Shown: piece by piece, positions 16,945 to 25,813 of the stretch
Numbering within the stretch: position 1 is the first letter of the stretch
Layout: each line of letters opens with the position of its first letter
DNA from: Desulfovibrio sp. An276
GTDB lineage: Bacteria > Desulfobacterota > Desulfovibrionia > Desulfovibrionales > Desulfovibrionaceae
NCBI RefSeq assembly: GCF_002159665.1
Contig: NZ_NFJC01000008.1
Location: forward strand, 18,677-82,676
Length of the DNA: 64,000 bases
Reading direction: 5' to 3'
Position numbers and translations under genes: made by a program
The notes under the pieces: model-generated
Seen by the model: the letters and a program-made list of their open reading frames with translations, nothing else
What the model was told of the DNA's origin: nothing
Databases searched by the model: none

Positions 16945-18798
16945 TCAACATGTTGTACCCTGCCTGTTTTCCTGCTGTTGTGCAAATTCCTTCGAGATCA
17001 GCGATGCCGTGTACTCCGGCAGGAGTTCTGCTGGAGTACCAATCTTGTGCAGATGTCCTTCCTCGACCCAGAAGAGCCTGTCGCAGCGCTCGACAGTGCT
17101 CAGCCTGTGGGCAATGATAATGATGGTGAGATGCCCCTTGAGTTTCTGTATGGTCTCCATGATGGCCTGTTCCGTGCCTATATCCAGGGCCGAGGTGGAT
17201 TCGTCGAGAATGAGCACGTCCGGCCTTGCGTACAGGGCCCTTGCTATGGAGACGCGCTGAGCCTGGCCTCCGGAAAGTCCTGCGCCGTTGTCGCCAATGG
17301 GGTAGAGTATGCCCTTGCTGTCCTTTTCCACTATGTCCAGGGCAGCCATGTGACAGGCTTCCTTCACGCGTTCCTCGTCGTAGGGTTTGCCCCACTGGCT
17401 GAAGGCCACGTTTTCGGCAACGGTTCCGTTGAAGATGTAGGGAGACTGGGAGACATAGCCCACGCGCTGGATGTAGGCAGCCCTGCGGCTGTCCGTAAGG
17501 GGCTCGCCGTCTACCAGCATGCGGCCCTCGCGCATGTTCATGAGGCCGCAGAGAATGCCAGCCAAAGTGGTCTTGCCAGAGCCCGAGGCACCGATAAAGC
17601 CTATCTGTTCGCCGTGGGAAATAGAGAGGCTTATGTGGGAGAGGCTGTCCCGTTCTGCGCCCGGGTAACGGAAGGACACGTTGTCAAGGGCAAGGGTTTT
17701 GTCAAAATGGAAATTTGGATCCGGCTCAGCCGGCTCTGGCAGATGCAGGCGCTGTATTTCTTCGAGCTTGTCGAGGCAGGTCATGGCCATGGGGCGCACG
17801 ACCCTCAGATGCACAAGACAGCCCAAGGACTTGTTCAGAATGGGGAGAACACGCCAGGCAACGAGCATAATCATGGTAACCACTGCGGTGATGGCCACCA
17901 TGTCCGCTCCCTGCTGAATGAGCAGGAAGATGGTTGTGGGGATGCTCAAAAAACCGAAGGTTTCCAATATCCAGGTCGGAATGGGGGGCGCTATGCGCAA
18001 GAAGGCTTGGGGGCGTCTCCCGTTTTCACAGGACTTTGCAAACTTGTTGAAAAAGGTTTCCTGCTGGCGGTAGAGGATGACCTCGCGTATGCCCTTCATG
18101 GCCATCATGGTCGTGCGGTTCTGGTCTGCACTTGTTTGCGAGGCAGTCTGGGCGTTCTTGTCTATGGAGGTCTTCATGCTGCGGTAGACCACGTAGACAA
18201 TGGCGCAGATGACGGCAAGCGTTGTCAAAATGGCGCCAGGGGTTGCCGAGAGGACTGTCACAAGCAGGGCCACGGCCGTAAAGGCGTAGGTGTAGGTGGA
18301 CATGATGTTCACAAGGAACGTGCCCAGGTGCGTTCGCCAGTTCAGGGCCTGGAACATGGCCGTACTGTCCCCTGCCATGTGGGCCATGTAGTCGCTTTTC
18401 AGGAAGTGATCCATGATGGTGCAGCCCGCGTACTTCGAGATGTCCTCGCCAAGGACTGCGGAGCGCCAGTTGGTCAGGGCCGTGAATGCGTTCTTGAGTA
18501 TAATGAAGGCCACCACGAGCACGCCGGTTGTGAAGGAAAAGTAGCGCGTGTCCGCAAACAGAACCCTAAGGAAGGGGAACCACCCGTAGATGAGCTGCAT
18601 CTTGGGATGGTTCAATATATTCTCTGGCGTGGCAACGCTCATGGCCATGAGGGAAATGGAGAAGATGGAGGCCACCTCCACCAGAGCCAGGATGAGCATG
18701 AGCACCAAGAGGCCTGCCACACGCAGGCGCGTCTTTGCCGGCAGCACCTGCAAAAGGCGCTTAAGGTCACGGATGAGGAGTTTGCGCTGTATGTCCAC
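16945..18798 (-). CDS. ABC-type exporter with fused membrane and ATPase domains (MsbA/PglK-like)
   Basis: A 617-residue half-transporter: six transmembrane helices in residues 20-330, then the ATPase with Walker A GASGSGKTTL (about 403-412), signature LSGGQ (508-512), Walker B VLILDESTSALD and H-loop AHRLSTVERCDRLFWVEEG. Two copies would dimerise in the inner membrane. The ATPase end resembles PglK, the flippase for undecaprenyl-linked oligosaccharide, which would fit with the oligosaccharyltransferase gene in this window, but an MsbA-type lipid exporter is equally possible. The start is GTG at 18798 with a weak upstream AGGGACGG. Its upstream side abuts the tRNA-Leu terminator. Confidence 0.82.
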   Translation of the reverse strand: MDIQRKLLIRDLKRLLQVLPAKTRLRVAGLLVLMLILALVEVASIFSISLMAMSVATPENILNHPKMQLIYGWFPFLRVLFADTRYFSFTTGVLVVAFIILKNAFTALTNWRSAVLGEDISKYAGCTIMDHFLKSDYMAHMAGDSTAMFQALNWRTHLGTFLVNIMSTYTYAFTAVALLVTVLSATPGAILTTLAVICAIVYVVYRSMKTSIDKNAQTASQTSADQNRTTMMAMKGIREVILYRQQETFFNKFAKSCENGRRPQAFLRIAPPIPTWILETFGFLSIPTTIFLLIQQGADMVAITAVVTMIMLVAWRVLPILNKSLGCLVHLRVVRPMAMTCLDKLEEIQRLHLPEPAEPDPNFHFDKTLALDNVSFRYPGAERDSLSHISLSISHGEQIGFIGASGSGKTTLAGILCGLMNMREGRMLVDGEPLTDSRRAAYIQRVGYVSQSPYIFNGTVAENVAFSQWGKPYDEERVKEACHMAALDIVEKDSKGILYPIGDNGAGLSGGQAQRVSIARALYARPDVLILDESTSALDIGTEQAIMETIQKLKGHLTIIIIAHRLSTVERCDRLFWVEEGHLHKIGTPAELLPEYTASLISKEFAQQQENRQGTTC

Positions 18799-18848
18799 TC
18801 AAGGCCGTCCCTGTTGCTGTCCAAAGGCCCACGCTTTGGGCCCGTATA

Positions 18849-18871
18849 CAAAAAAGGCCACTTCCGTGGCC
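18849..18871 (-). terminator. Terminator of tRNA-Leu
   Basis: Minus-strand GGCCACGGAAGTGGCC followed by TTTTTTG, 22 bases beyond the tRNA 3' end. The GGCCAC stem is shared with the terminators at 3845 and 4267. Confidence 0.85.
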
Positions 18872-18892
18872 TGTTGTTTCCTAAAGGAAAAA

Positions 18893-18979
18893 TGGTGCCG
18901 GAGGTGAGACTCGAACTCACATGAGGTCGCCCCCGGAGGATTTTGAGTCCTCTGCGTCTACCAATTCCACCACTCCGGC
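18893..18979 (-). tRNA. tRNA-Leu (anticodon CAA)
   Basis: Folding the minus strand gives acceptor GCCGGAG/CTCCGGC, a D arm TGGTGGAATTGGTAGACG, anticodon stem GAGGA/TCCTC around loop CTCAAAA (anticodon CAA), a long variable arm, and T arm with GTTCGAGTC. The long variable arm marks a class II tRNA. The 3' CCA is encoded (18893-18895). It decodes UUG. Confidence 0.95.
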
Positions 18980-19090
18980 ACAAAAGGAACCATTATACCC
19001 TTGAAGGGCTATCGTCAAGGCAAAATTTGCGTGTCCGCGCGTCATTGCTGGGCGCGTGTCCCCAAAAATAGTAAGGGATACTCCGCACCC

Positions 19091-20080
19091 TTAGTCCAGG
19101 CAGTTGCACAGGGTGGGTGTCCTCTTGTCTTCAAGGACAATGTTGCCTGCTTCAAGCTCGCGGGAAAGCTCCTGCAGACGGCGCTGGACATTTGCGGGAA
19201 GCCTTGCGTCCCTGGCCTGCACGAGCGCGACTCCCTTGTTCTCAAGATTGTAGACAAGGGTCTCCCTGCCCTTGAAGGTGCCGTTTGCCCTTGCCAGCAC
19301 AAGCTCCTCCACAGCCCTGTCGAAGCGCTTCACAAGGGAGAAGGGGATCTTTTTTGGGGCAAGAGGGGACTGGTCCATGTCGAGGCCAACACCCCACAAA
19401 GGCTGGTCCGCAAGGGCTGCCAGACTTTCCCTTGTGAGCGGGCCCGTTGCCAGAAAGACCATGGCTGCCCCTTCGGTCCGCATCTCGGAAAGCAATGCAT
19501 CCATGTTCCTGCCCCTGGCCTCACGGCGCACTATGCGCATGTCCGGCCTTGATATCTGTGCGCCGGCAATGAAGCCTTCGAGCATGGTTCTTGACTGGGG
19601 GCTTTCCTCATCTTCAAGCCAGCCGAGCTTTTGTCCTGCACCAACCATGAGCGCAGAGGCAGCCCCTGCCAGAAAGGCAGGCTCCGCGTCCGCGAAGGTC
19701 ACGGACATGATGTTTTTCGAGCGCAGACCAAGGATGCTTGTGTCAAGGCAGCCAAAGGATGTCCTTGGGAAATTTCCGGCCTGGGAGCGCAGGATCTCGT
19801 GCAGCCTTGGGGAGGCCAGAAGGACAAGGTCGTGCTCTTTCGCAGCCTTCGCAAAGACTGCCCCAAGATCCCCTTTTGCTTCAAGGACGCTTGCCTGCAC
19901 GGGGAATTTTTTTGCGGTATTGGCAAGGCCCTGGCACATGAGGCTGTTTTTGGCGTGATCGTCCCTTTGTCCCTCAAGCAGAAGGGCCACGCGCAGGGGC
20001 TGGGCCTGAATCTGTGGTGCTGCAAGGCACAGAAGAGAGAGCAGGGTGGCTGTCAGAAGGAAGAGAGCGTGTCGTATCAT
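19091..20080 (-). CDS. Periplasmic BMP (PnrA-like) family substrate-binding protein
   Basis: A 329-residue exported protein with a clear signal peptide (MIRHALFLLTATLLSLLCLA, cleavage after QIQA). The mature part has the two-lobe periplasmic binding fold of the basic membrane protein family: LRVALLLEGQ at the start, SVTFADAEPAFLAGAASALM in the middle like the YLAG motif, and WGVGLDMDQSPL near residue 240 like the GVDxDQ motif. PnrA proteins bind purine nucleosides, but the ligand here is open. No permease or ATPase gene is adjacent, so it may be a stand-alone receptor. The start at 20080 gives the best signal peptide, although no ribosome binding site is evident. Confidence 0.72.
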   Translation of the reverse strand: MIRHALFLLTATLLSLLCLAAPQIQAQPLRVALLLEGQRDDHAKNSLMCQGLANTAKKFPVQASVLEAKGDLGAVFAKAAKEHDLVLLASPRLHEILRSQAGNFPRTSFGCLDTSILGLRSKNIMSVTFADAEPAFLAGAASALMVGAGQKLGWLEDEESPQSRTMLEGFIAGAQISRPDMRIVRREARGRNMDALLSEMRTEGAAMVFLATGPLTRESLAALADQPLWGVGLDMDQSPLAPKKIPFSLVKRFDRAVEELVLARANGTFKGRETLVYNLENKGVALVQARDARLPANVQRRLQELSRELEAGNIVLEDKRTPTLCNCLD

Positions 20081-20261
20081 ATTACTGGCGTTTGTTGTGT
20101 GAAATTTGGACAGGAACAGGACAGCAATAGCCTCAAAATACTTCACGGACAAGCCTTGCCCTTGCCGTGCAAGATGGATACCCTTGTCAAGTCCCGAACC
20201 TTTTCCTGAAGCTGGCCATTTGCAAAAAACATCTGTCAGTTCGCAATCTTATCGCACGCAT

Positions 20262-20289
20262 TTGACCTTTGTGACAAAATCGTTACAAT
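20262..20289 (+). promoter_or_regulatory. Sigma-70-type promoter
   Basis: TTGACC at 20262-20267 and TACAAT at 20284-20289 are separated by 16 bases. Predicted transcription start is near 20296, just ahead of the hairpin at 20309. Confidence 0.6.
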
Positions 20290-20308
20290 TTTTCCAAACT
20301 CGTGAACA

Positions 20309-20349
20309 CTGGCGGGTCCAATAGGGCAACCCGCCAGGATTCCTTTTTT
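20309..20349 (+). terminator. Terminator in the leader of the large membrane protein gene
   Basis: CTGGCGGGT (20309-20317) pairs with ACCCGCCAG (20329-20337), followed by GATTCC and six T. It lies between the promoter at 20262 and the start at 20426, so transcription from that promoter would stop after about 55 bases unless it reads through. This could be attenuation or a small RNA. Confidence 0.65.
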
Positions 20350-20425
20350 ATATGGGCTTTCGCGCAGCGTCATTGGGCCGCGCGCCCCTGATTTTTTTGT
20401 TTTGGGGGGCAGAACCTTGCCACGC

Positions 20426-23400
20426 ATGTATTTTGATCGCAGTGACAACGATATCCTGCAGCTTGTCAATCGCGTTCTTCGAGCCAGCTCGACCGCTGAC
20501 CTGCTTGCCAATCCCGACCTGCATCCGCACGGCATCAAGGAGCTGGTGGACACTCCGGCCGCGCGCATGGCCTATGCTGTTGTCAACCTTCTGCACAATC
20601 TCGAAACGACCAGATCCCAGGCCAAGGACAGGCTCCTGGGCCTGCGCGTGCTCTACGACGAGGTGATCAACTCCGCGCACACCACCCTGCGCCGCAACAC
20701 GGCCCGCGTGCTCATGCAAATCATGAAGGGCATGGTGCGTGCCTACGGCAACGAGGAGCAGCAGCTCAAGCTCGCCCACGACTTCCGCGCCGCTGCCCAG
20801 GGAACCCCACGCGTGATCAGGCGCCTCCTTCGCCGCTACCATCTGCCCGAAATGCCCGAGGAGTGGAACCAGATGGCCTTTGACGATCATGTTTACGACA
20901 TGAGCACCAAGGGCCGCAAAAGTCCCACCCACCTTATCATGGACGCCTGGATCAAGGGTTTGCGCCACCTCACTGTCGTCTACGACAACTGCGTGGATCT
21001 GGAGGCCGTGAGCGAGGTGCTCGCAGCAGGCGCCATCGTGGGCATCACTGTTCGCATAGGCATAGAGTTTCGCGTCCCCTTCAGGAACCGCTTTGTCACC
21101 TTTGTCTGGATTCCCAGAGGCTTTCTCTCGGACAGGGATTTTCTGGACTTTTTGTCCTCCTCAAAGATGGCAAAGATCACTGCCGAAGGCCGCAATGTGG
21201 TCTCCTTTACGCGCGACCAGGTCCTGAAGGATCTGCACATCTGGAACGAGACCCTGCGCCCGGACTACGCCCGCTGCTACGGCCTTGTCATTCCGCCTGT
21301 GGGCGAGGACGATTTTCTGAACTACTTGGGCAGGGGCCATGCCAACAAGGAGCGCCTTGCCGAATACCTCAATACCCTCCTTTCCCCCCAGGTGGAGGAA
21401 AGACTTGAGGAGCTTTCCTTAAAAAGCCCAAGGACTGAGGAGGAAGACCAGCAGCTTGCACTGCTCAAGAAGGTCTGCTCCGACACCATCCAGACGGAGT
21501 GGCTTTCCTGCGCCATGCACGAGGAGCTGCCGCGCATAGAGCTTCCCCGCGATCTGAAGCGCCTGCCAAAGCTCATGACCCTGAGCCCCAGGGAGCTTGT
21601 GCGGGAGCTGCACACCATCTCCTCCTGCCGTATTGTCCTTTGCACAAGCGGGCTCAGCGTGGAAGATGTGCTTGAGCTTTTGTGGGACTGCAAGGGCGCC
21701 ATAACCCACCTTGAGCTTTTCAGCATGCGCGCCTTTGTGAGCGGCAAGCAGGACAACGTGCACGAGATAGGCGAGCTGCGCTTTGCCCTGAACTCCGGCC
21801 AGGCCCCGCGCCTAAAGCAGATGATACGCCAGATGATACGCTCCATGCGCGAAGCAGGTGACGAGCGCAGGGCCGAGAAGTTCGAAAAAATCCTCATCGG
21901 TGTCCCTGTTCTTTGGGAGCGCTACCGCAACCTGCCTTTGAAGTCGCGCATAGGAACAGGATCCGGCAACCGTTCCAGGGCCTTTGGCATGGGCTTTGTG
22001 GTCACGGACACCTTGCCAAGGCGCAGCGCACGTTATCTGGAAGAAATCGAGGCCGGCAAGCCCCGTGTGCCCATACGCGCGGAAGTGGAAAAGCACACCA
22101 TCTTTCGCGAGCCAGAGAACCTGGGGCCCATGGATGTGCTCTTGCAGAGCATGCATGGGCTTCCCCTGTGCGCAAATCTCGGGCTTGAGCGCACCGATAT
22201 CTGGGCAAGTCCCGTGGGTACCATGCGCGAGAGCCGTGCGGGCAATATCGTGAATCTGCTTGGTCCCATCACGCCCTCGCCCCTGGAGGAAAAAAAGGAA
22301 GAGGGAACCTCTCCCGGACGCTTCTACCTGAACAACGGCCTTGTAAACATCATGAAGGTACTGGTGGGCTTCATCCCGGCCTTCTGGTCCTTCATGTACA
22401 CACAGGAATGGTGGTTCCTCGCCTGCTTTGGCGCCTTTATCTGGTTTGGCATCACTGGCGTGCGCAATGTGGTACAGATGGTGCTCGCTGCCAAGGGCCT
22501 TTCGCGCAACAACCTCTTGCACTGGCGCGATCATGTAAGCTTAAACCGCCTGTGCGATTCGCTCATGTACACAGGCATAAGCGTCTTTTTGCTCGAATTT
22601 CTCATGCGAGACCTTCTCTTCGAGCGAACGCTTGGGATAAGCGTCATGGACAATCCCATGCTGATCTTTGCTGCCTTAAACGTTGTCAACGGTTTCTACA
22701 TCTTTGCCCACAACATCTACCGGGGCTTTCCCAGGGCTGCGGCTGTGGGCAATCTCTTTCGGGCCATCCTGGCCATTCCCGTGGCAGCCCTCTACAACTC
22801 CGTCTTTGCCCAGATACTTATCCTGTGCGGGGTGACGGACATAGCCTTCTATCTCGCACCCTTGGCAAGCGTCATCTCCAAGTGCGCCTCGGACTCCGTG
22901 GCAGCCCTCATCGAAGGCCTTGCGGACAGCAGGGTCAACATCCGCATGCGCAGGACGGACTACGCGAACAAGCTGCGCTCTGTCTTTGATACCTACACCA
23001 TGTTGGAGCTGCTCTTCCCGAAGGAAGACGTGTTCTTCAGTCTGGCGAGACCCGGCGGCCTCAAGGGCAGAGGCGGGACAGAGGCGCGCAGGCTTGAGCT
23101 GACCTTTATCGTCAACGCCCTGGACATGATGTACATCTGGTACTACCAGCCCCGCGCCCAGGAAGCGTTGCGGATGACCATACGCAGTCTCACGGGTGCG
23201 GATCGCATGGTCGTGCTCTTGTCCCAGCTTGTGCTCTTGCGCGAGCGCGAGGTGAGTCAGCTCATGGTGGACGGCCTTGTGGGCAGGGACTTTGCCCGCC
23301 CCCTGGCGTTTTACTTGAGCAAGCGCAAGGCATATCTGCGCGACATGGTACAGCTGTGCAGGCCAGCCAAAGTGACGGATCCGGAGACTGCAGCGAGTGT

Positions 23401-23437
23401 CGCTGAGGTGGAAAGCCTCTTGCAGCAGGAAAACTAG
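20426..23437 (+). CDS. Large conserved membrane protein of unknown function
   Basis: I do not recognise this 1003-residue protein beyond the impression of a Desulfovibrio-lineage hypothetical. The first 630 or so residues are soluble, helical and very rich in Arg and Glu, including an acidic-basic stretch near 340. From about 638 to 815 there are five or six hydrophobic helices (for example MKVLVGFIPAFWSFMY, YTGISVFLLEFLM and AILAIPVAALYNSVF). The last 180 residues are again soluble. No nucleotide-binding or protease motif is visible. The start may be ATG 20426 or TTG 20417; the GGGGGG at 20404 is better spaced for the TTG. Its leader holds a promoter and terminator. Confidence 0.7.
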   Translation: MYFDRSDNDILQLVNRVLRASSTADLLANPDLHPHGIKELVDTPAARMAYAVVNLLHNLETTRSQAKDRLLGLRVLYDEVINSAHTTLRRNTARVLMQIMKGMVRAYGNEEQQLKLAHDFRAAAQGTPRVIRRLLRRYHLPEMPEEWNQMAFDDHVYDMSTKGRKSPTHLIMDAWIKGLRHLTVVYDNCVDLEAVSEVLAAGAIVGITVRIGIEFRVPFRNRFVTFVWIPRGFLSDRDFLDFLSSSKMAKITAEGRNVVSFTRDQVLKDLHIWNETLRPDYARCYGLVIPPVGEDDFLNYLGRGHANKERLAEYLNTLLSPQVEERLEELSLKSPRTEEEDQQLALLKKVCSDTIQTEWLSCAMHEELPRIELPRDLKRLPKLMTLSPRELVRELHTISSCRIVLCTSGLSVEDVLELLWDCKGAITHLELFSMRAFVSGKQDNVHEIGELRFALNSGQAPRLKQMIRQMIRSMREAGDERRAEKFEKILIGVPVLWERYRNLPLKSRIGTGSGNRSRAFGMGFVVTDTLPRRSARYLEEIEAGKPRVPIRAEVEKHTIFREPENLGPMDVLLQSMHGLPLCANLGLERTDIWASPVGTMRESRAGNIVNLLGPITPSPLEEKKEEGTSPGRFYLNNGLVNIMKVLVGFIPAFWSFMYTQEWWFLACFGAFIWFGITGVRNVVQMVLAAKGLSRNNLLHWRDHVSLNRLCDSLMYTGISVFLLEFLMRDLLFERTLGISVMDNPMLIFAALNVVNGFYIFAHNIYRGFPRAAAVGNLFRAILAIPVAALYNSVFAQILILCGVTDIAFYLAPLASVISKCASDSVAALIEGLADSRVNIRMRRTDYANKLRSVFDTYTMLELLFPKEDVFFSLARPGGLKGRGGTEARRLELTFIVNALDMMYIWYYQPRAQEALRMTIRSLTGADRMVVLLSQLVLLREREVSQLMVDGLVGRDFARPLAFYLSKRKAYLRDMVQLCRPAKVTDPETAASVAEVESLLQQEN

Positions 23438-23552
23438 CAAAAAGACGCGCAGATCCTCTTGCAAGAAAGGGGCCGTGCGGGCAAAATACCACCTTCCCTT
23501 TTCCACATGCCCGGGATGCGGCGCAAGCCCCCCGGAAACTGCGAGGTGTACG

Positions 23553-24407
23553 ATGGACGCACAGGCTCACTGCGGGGAGAACCAGGCCCCGGAAGGGCAG
23601 ATTTTTGTCTGGCTGCCCGATTTGTACGGCACAGGAAGAACCCTTGCCTGCGAGAAGGCCTACCCCCTTGTGGCAAGGCTTGATCCGGGCCTGCCCGCGC
23701 GCATGGTGAAGGAAAGCGAAGCACGCGCCTTTGTTCCCCCAAATCTCCCCTTTGGCAAGGAGGACATGGCAGCCTATGTGCGTGAGCTCGAGCGCTTTGC
23801 CGCAGAATCAGTCAGTGGATCCGATGTCCTGTGCGAGACCATGATGCAAGGCGTGCGGGACGAGGAGGAACGCAGGGCGCGCGAGGAGCGCGCGGCCGTC
23901 GAAGCCCTTTTGCAGGGAGGCTGTGACAGCGAGGCCAGGGAAAGGGAGATGCTTGCCCTGCGCCAGAAGTCCCAGCGTCTGCTCGCCTGGCTGTGGCTGC
24001 AGCAAAAAGACGACGCGGACATGGCGGACATCGTGGAGCGCATAAACAGGGACGTGGCCTCCATGAAGGCAAGCTTTGCGGCAGAGCACGTGGACGATTT
24101 CGGGGACCTTGCCCAAATCGCGGATTTTGCTGTGGCAGGCGAGCGCAAAAGCAGCAATCTGCGCGTCCTGCTCAAAGCTGCCTGCGTCCTTTGTCCAGAG
24201 GATACGATCTTTGTTCTGACAGAGCCCTTCGGGGAATTCGAGGACGTGGCAAGAAAGGCTGCTCCTTGCGAGTTTGCGGCAGGTCTTGGGGAAAATGTTC
24301 CCGGCGTGCGGATAGCCCTTGAAAAGCTCGTCTCTTCTGTCGAGGCCCCCTTGCGCGGAAAAATGGTCAGCCTTGCCTTTGTGTCTGGAGAAAGCCATGG
24401 CGCTTAA
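23553..24407 (+). CDS. Hypothetical cytoplasmic protein coupled to the HAD gene
   Basis: A 284-residue soluble protein of unknown family. It starts MDAQAHCGENQ with AGGTG eight bases upstream. The middle (about residues 105-195) is strongly charged and helical, with runs such as DEEERRAREERAAVEALL, and looks like a coiled coil. No signal peptide or membrane helix is present. Its stop overlaps the start of the following HAD phosphatase by 11 bases, so the two are translationally coupled and probably work in one process. Confidence 0.7.
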   Translation: MDAQAHCGENQAPEGQIFVWLPDLYGTGRTLACEKAYPLVARLDPGLPARMVKESEARAFVPPNLPFGKEDMAAYVRELERFAAESVSGSDVLCETMMQGVRDEEERRAREERAAVEALLQGGCDSEAREREMLALRQKSQRLLAWLWLQQKDDADMADIVERINRDVASMKASFAAEHVDDFGDLAQIADFAVAGERKSSNLRVLLKAACVLCPEDTIFVLTEPFGEFEDVARKAAPCEFAAGLGENVPGVRIALEKLVSSVEAPLRGKMVSLAFVSGESHGA

Positions 24408-25035
24408 GGGGCTCATCTTCGACTGCGACGGGGTCATGATCGATTCCACGGACGCCAACAGGCAGTTCTACAATCTCATCCTCGAGCACTACGGCCTTCC
24501 GCCCATGCGCAAGGATCAGGAGCGCTACTGCTTCATGGCTACCTCTGCCCAGGCGCTTGAAAGCCTTCTGCCAAAGGAGCTGCACCCCGAGATTGCCCAC
24601 ATGGGCAGGGATGTGGTGAACTACAGGCAGAAAATCATGCCTCTGGTGAAAATATACCCCGGTTTCCTTGATTTTGTTCAGGTTTTGCATAATCATGGTA
24701 TCAGAATGGCTGTCCTGACCAACAGGACCGAAGGCGGCATGCAGGCCGTTCTGGACATTTTCTCCCTGCCGCCGTACTTTGATCCTGTAGTGACCGCCTC
24801 GAAGGCGCGTCCAAAGCCCGCTCCCGATGGAGCCCTCTCCATCCTCAGGGCCTGGAACTGCACTGCGCAGGACGTCCTCTATGTAGGGGACAGCGCAACG
24901 GACCAGGAAACGGCCAGGGCTGCAGGCATTCCCTTTGTGGCCTTTCACCCTGCGATCCCGCTTAACGCGGACATGACCGTCTTTTCCTGGGCAGAGCTGC
25001 AGGAAAGATTGCAGCCCCAATTTCTCCGACAATAG
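24397..25035 (+). CDS. HAD-superfamily hydrolase (phosphoglycolate phosphatase-like)
   Basis: A 212-residue cytoplasmic phosphatase. Motif I is FDCDGVMIDS at residues 8-17, with the nucleophile Asp and the second acid/base Asp; motif II is the Thr of VLTNR near 108; motif III is KPAPDGAL near 145; motif IV is VGDSATDQETARAAG near 165. The alpha-helical cap between motifs I and II places it with the Gph/PgmB subfamily. The substrate is unknown. ATG 24397 has GGAGAAAG just upstream and lies inside the end of the preceding gene. Confidence 0.85.
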   Translation: MALKGLIFDCDGVMIDSTDANRQFYNLILEHYGLPPMRKDQERYCFMATSAQALESLLPKELHPEIAHMGRDVVNYRQKIMPLVKIYPGFLDFVQVLHNHGIRMAVLTNRTEGGMQAVLDIFSLPPYFDPVVTASKARPKPAPDGALSILRAWNCTAQDVLYVGDSATDQETARAAGIPFVAFHPAIPLNADMTVFSWAELQERLQPQFLRQ

Positions 25036-25062
25036 CCAAAATCTCCCTGCACGGAGTGACCC

Positions 25063-25362
25063 TTGTTCATAGTTTCCAATGTTTTCAACGCGATAGCAGT
25101 CGTCTTGCACATGCTCATTTCCGCCTACATCTTCGTGGTGCTGGCAGCGTGCGTGATCTCCTGGTTTCGCGTTTCCCCCTACCACCCGGCCGTGCGCGCT
25201 CTCAATCAGCTCACGGAGCCGGTTTTCTTCTTCATTCGCCGCAAACTGCCCTTCAGCAGACTCGGGCAGGTGGACCTCTCGCCCCTCATTCTCATCATTG
25301 CCCTGGAGCTTTTTGACCTCATTGTGGTCCGCTCCCTGCAGCAGGTGGCCATGGGGCTGTAA
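25063..25362 (+). CDS. yggT: YggT family integral membrane protein
   Basis: A 99-residue protein with two hydrophobic segments (residues 7-33 and 75-96) and the family signature SWFRVSPYHPAVRALNQLTE followed by PVFFFIRRKLP. YggT proteins are linked with osmotic or potassium stress and with cell envelope upkeep in other bacteria. The start is a TTG at 25063 with GGAG six bases upstream; no ATG fits. It lies 27 bases after the HAD gene and is likely in the same operon. Confidence 0.82.
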   Translation: MFIVSNVFNAIAVVLHMLISAYIFVVLAACVISWFRVSPYHPAVRALNQLTEPVFFFIRRKLPFSRLGQVDLSPLILIIALELFDLIVVRSLQQVAMGL

Positions 25363-25463
25363 GTCAGCGCATATATAGTTTCTATCCTTAATACTCAGGG
25401 GCACCCCCCCCTTTTTCCACAGCGCATGCTGTGGCAACCCTCTATTTGTACAGGAGACTCGTT

Positions 25464-25691
25464 ATGGACCAGCAAGATCGTGATTTCATCCAGGAAAATG
25501 CCGAAAAGGATCCTGAACTGAAGTCGCTATGGGAAGACCATATCCTCTTGAGCAAGCAGGTAGAAAAGCTTGAGTCCAAGCCCTTCCGCAGCCCTGCAGA
25601 AGAGCAGAGCCTCAAACAGTTGAAGAAGCAGAAGCTGGACGCCAAGACACGCCTTGCAGACAGAATCGACGCGTTGAAGGCTGCCAGATAA
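25464..25691 (+). CDS. YdcH/DUF465 family small protein
   Basis: A 75-residue, highly charged, all-helical protein. The C-terminal half, KQLKKQKLDAKTRLADRID, is the DUF465 signature (K-K-K-L-x-L-K-D-x-I). The start at 25464 has AGGAG seven bases upstream. Function is unknown for the family. It follows the yggT gene by 101 bases and is followed by a strong hairpin. Confidence 0.75.
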   Translation: MDQQDRDFIQENAEKDPELKSLWEDHILLSKQVEKLESKPFRSPAEEQSLKQLKKQKLDAKTRLADRIDALKAAR

Positions 25692-25725
25692 TCCGGGAAC
25701 CGTTGACAACAGTCTCATATTCTGT

Positions 25726-25780
25726 CCCCCGGTTTTGCTCAGGGCCTGGTCCTGGCAAAACCGGGGGGAATATGGTTTTT
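25726..25780 (+). terminator. Perfect 13-bp hairpin between ydcH-like gene and ilvB
   Basis: CCCCCGGTTTTGC (25726-25738) pairs with GCAAAACCGGGGG (25755-25767). The T-run (GGTTTTTTG) begins eight bases after the stem. It may terminate the upstream operon or attenuate ilvB. Confidence 0.6.
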
Positions 25781-25813
25781 TGACGATACGGTCCCCATGT
25801 ATGGAGTAGAGCA

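Noticed and set aside
16978..18924. 648-codon plus-strand frame
   Set aside because: Antisense of the ABC exporter and tRNA-Leu; residues are rich in Gly, His and Gln as expected of a shadow frame.
25692..25813. T-box or leader-peptide attenuator before ilvB
   Set aside because: No T-box AGGGTGG-type motif and no short frame rich in Leu, Ile or Val codons is visible.
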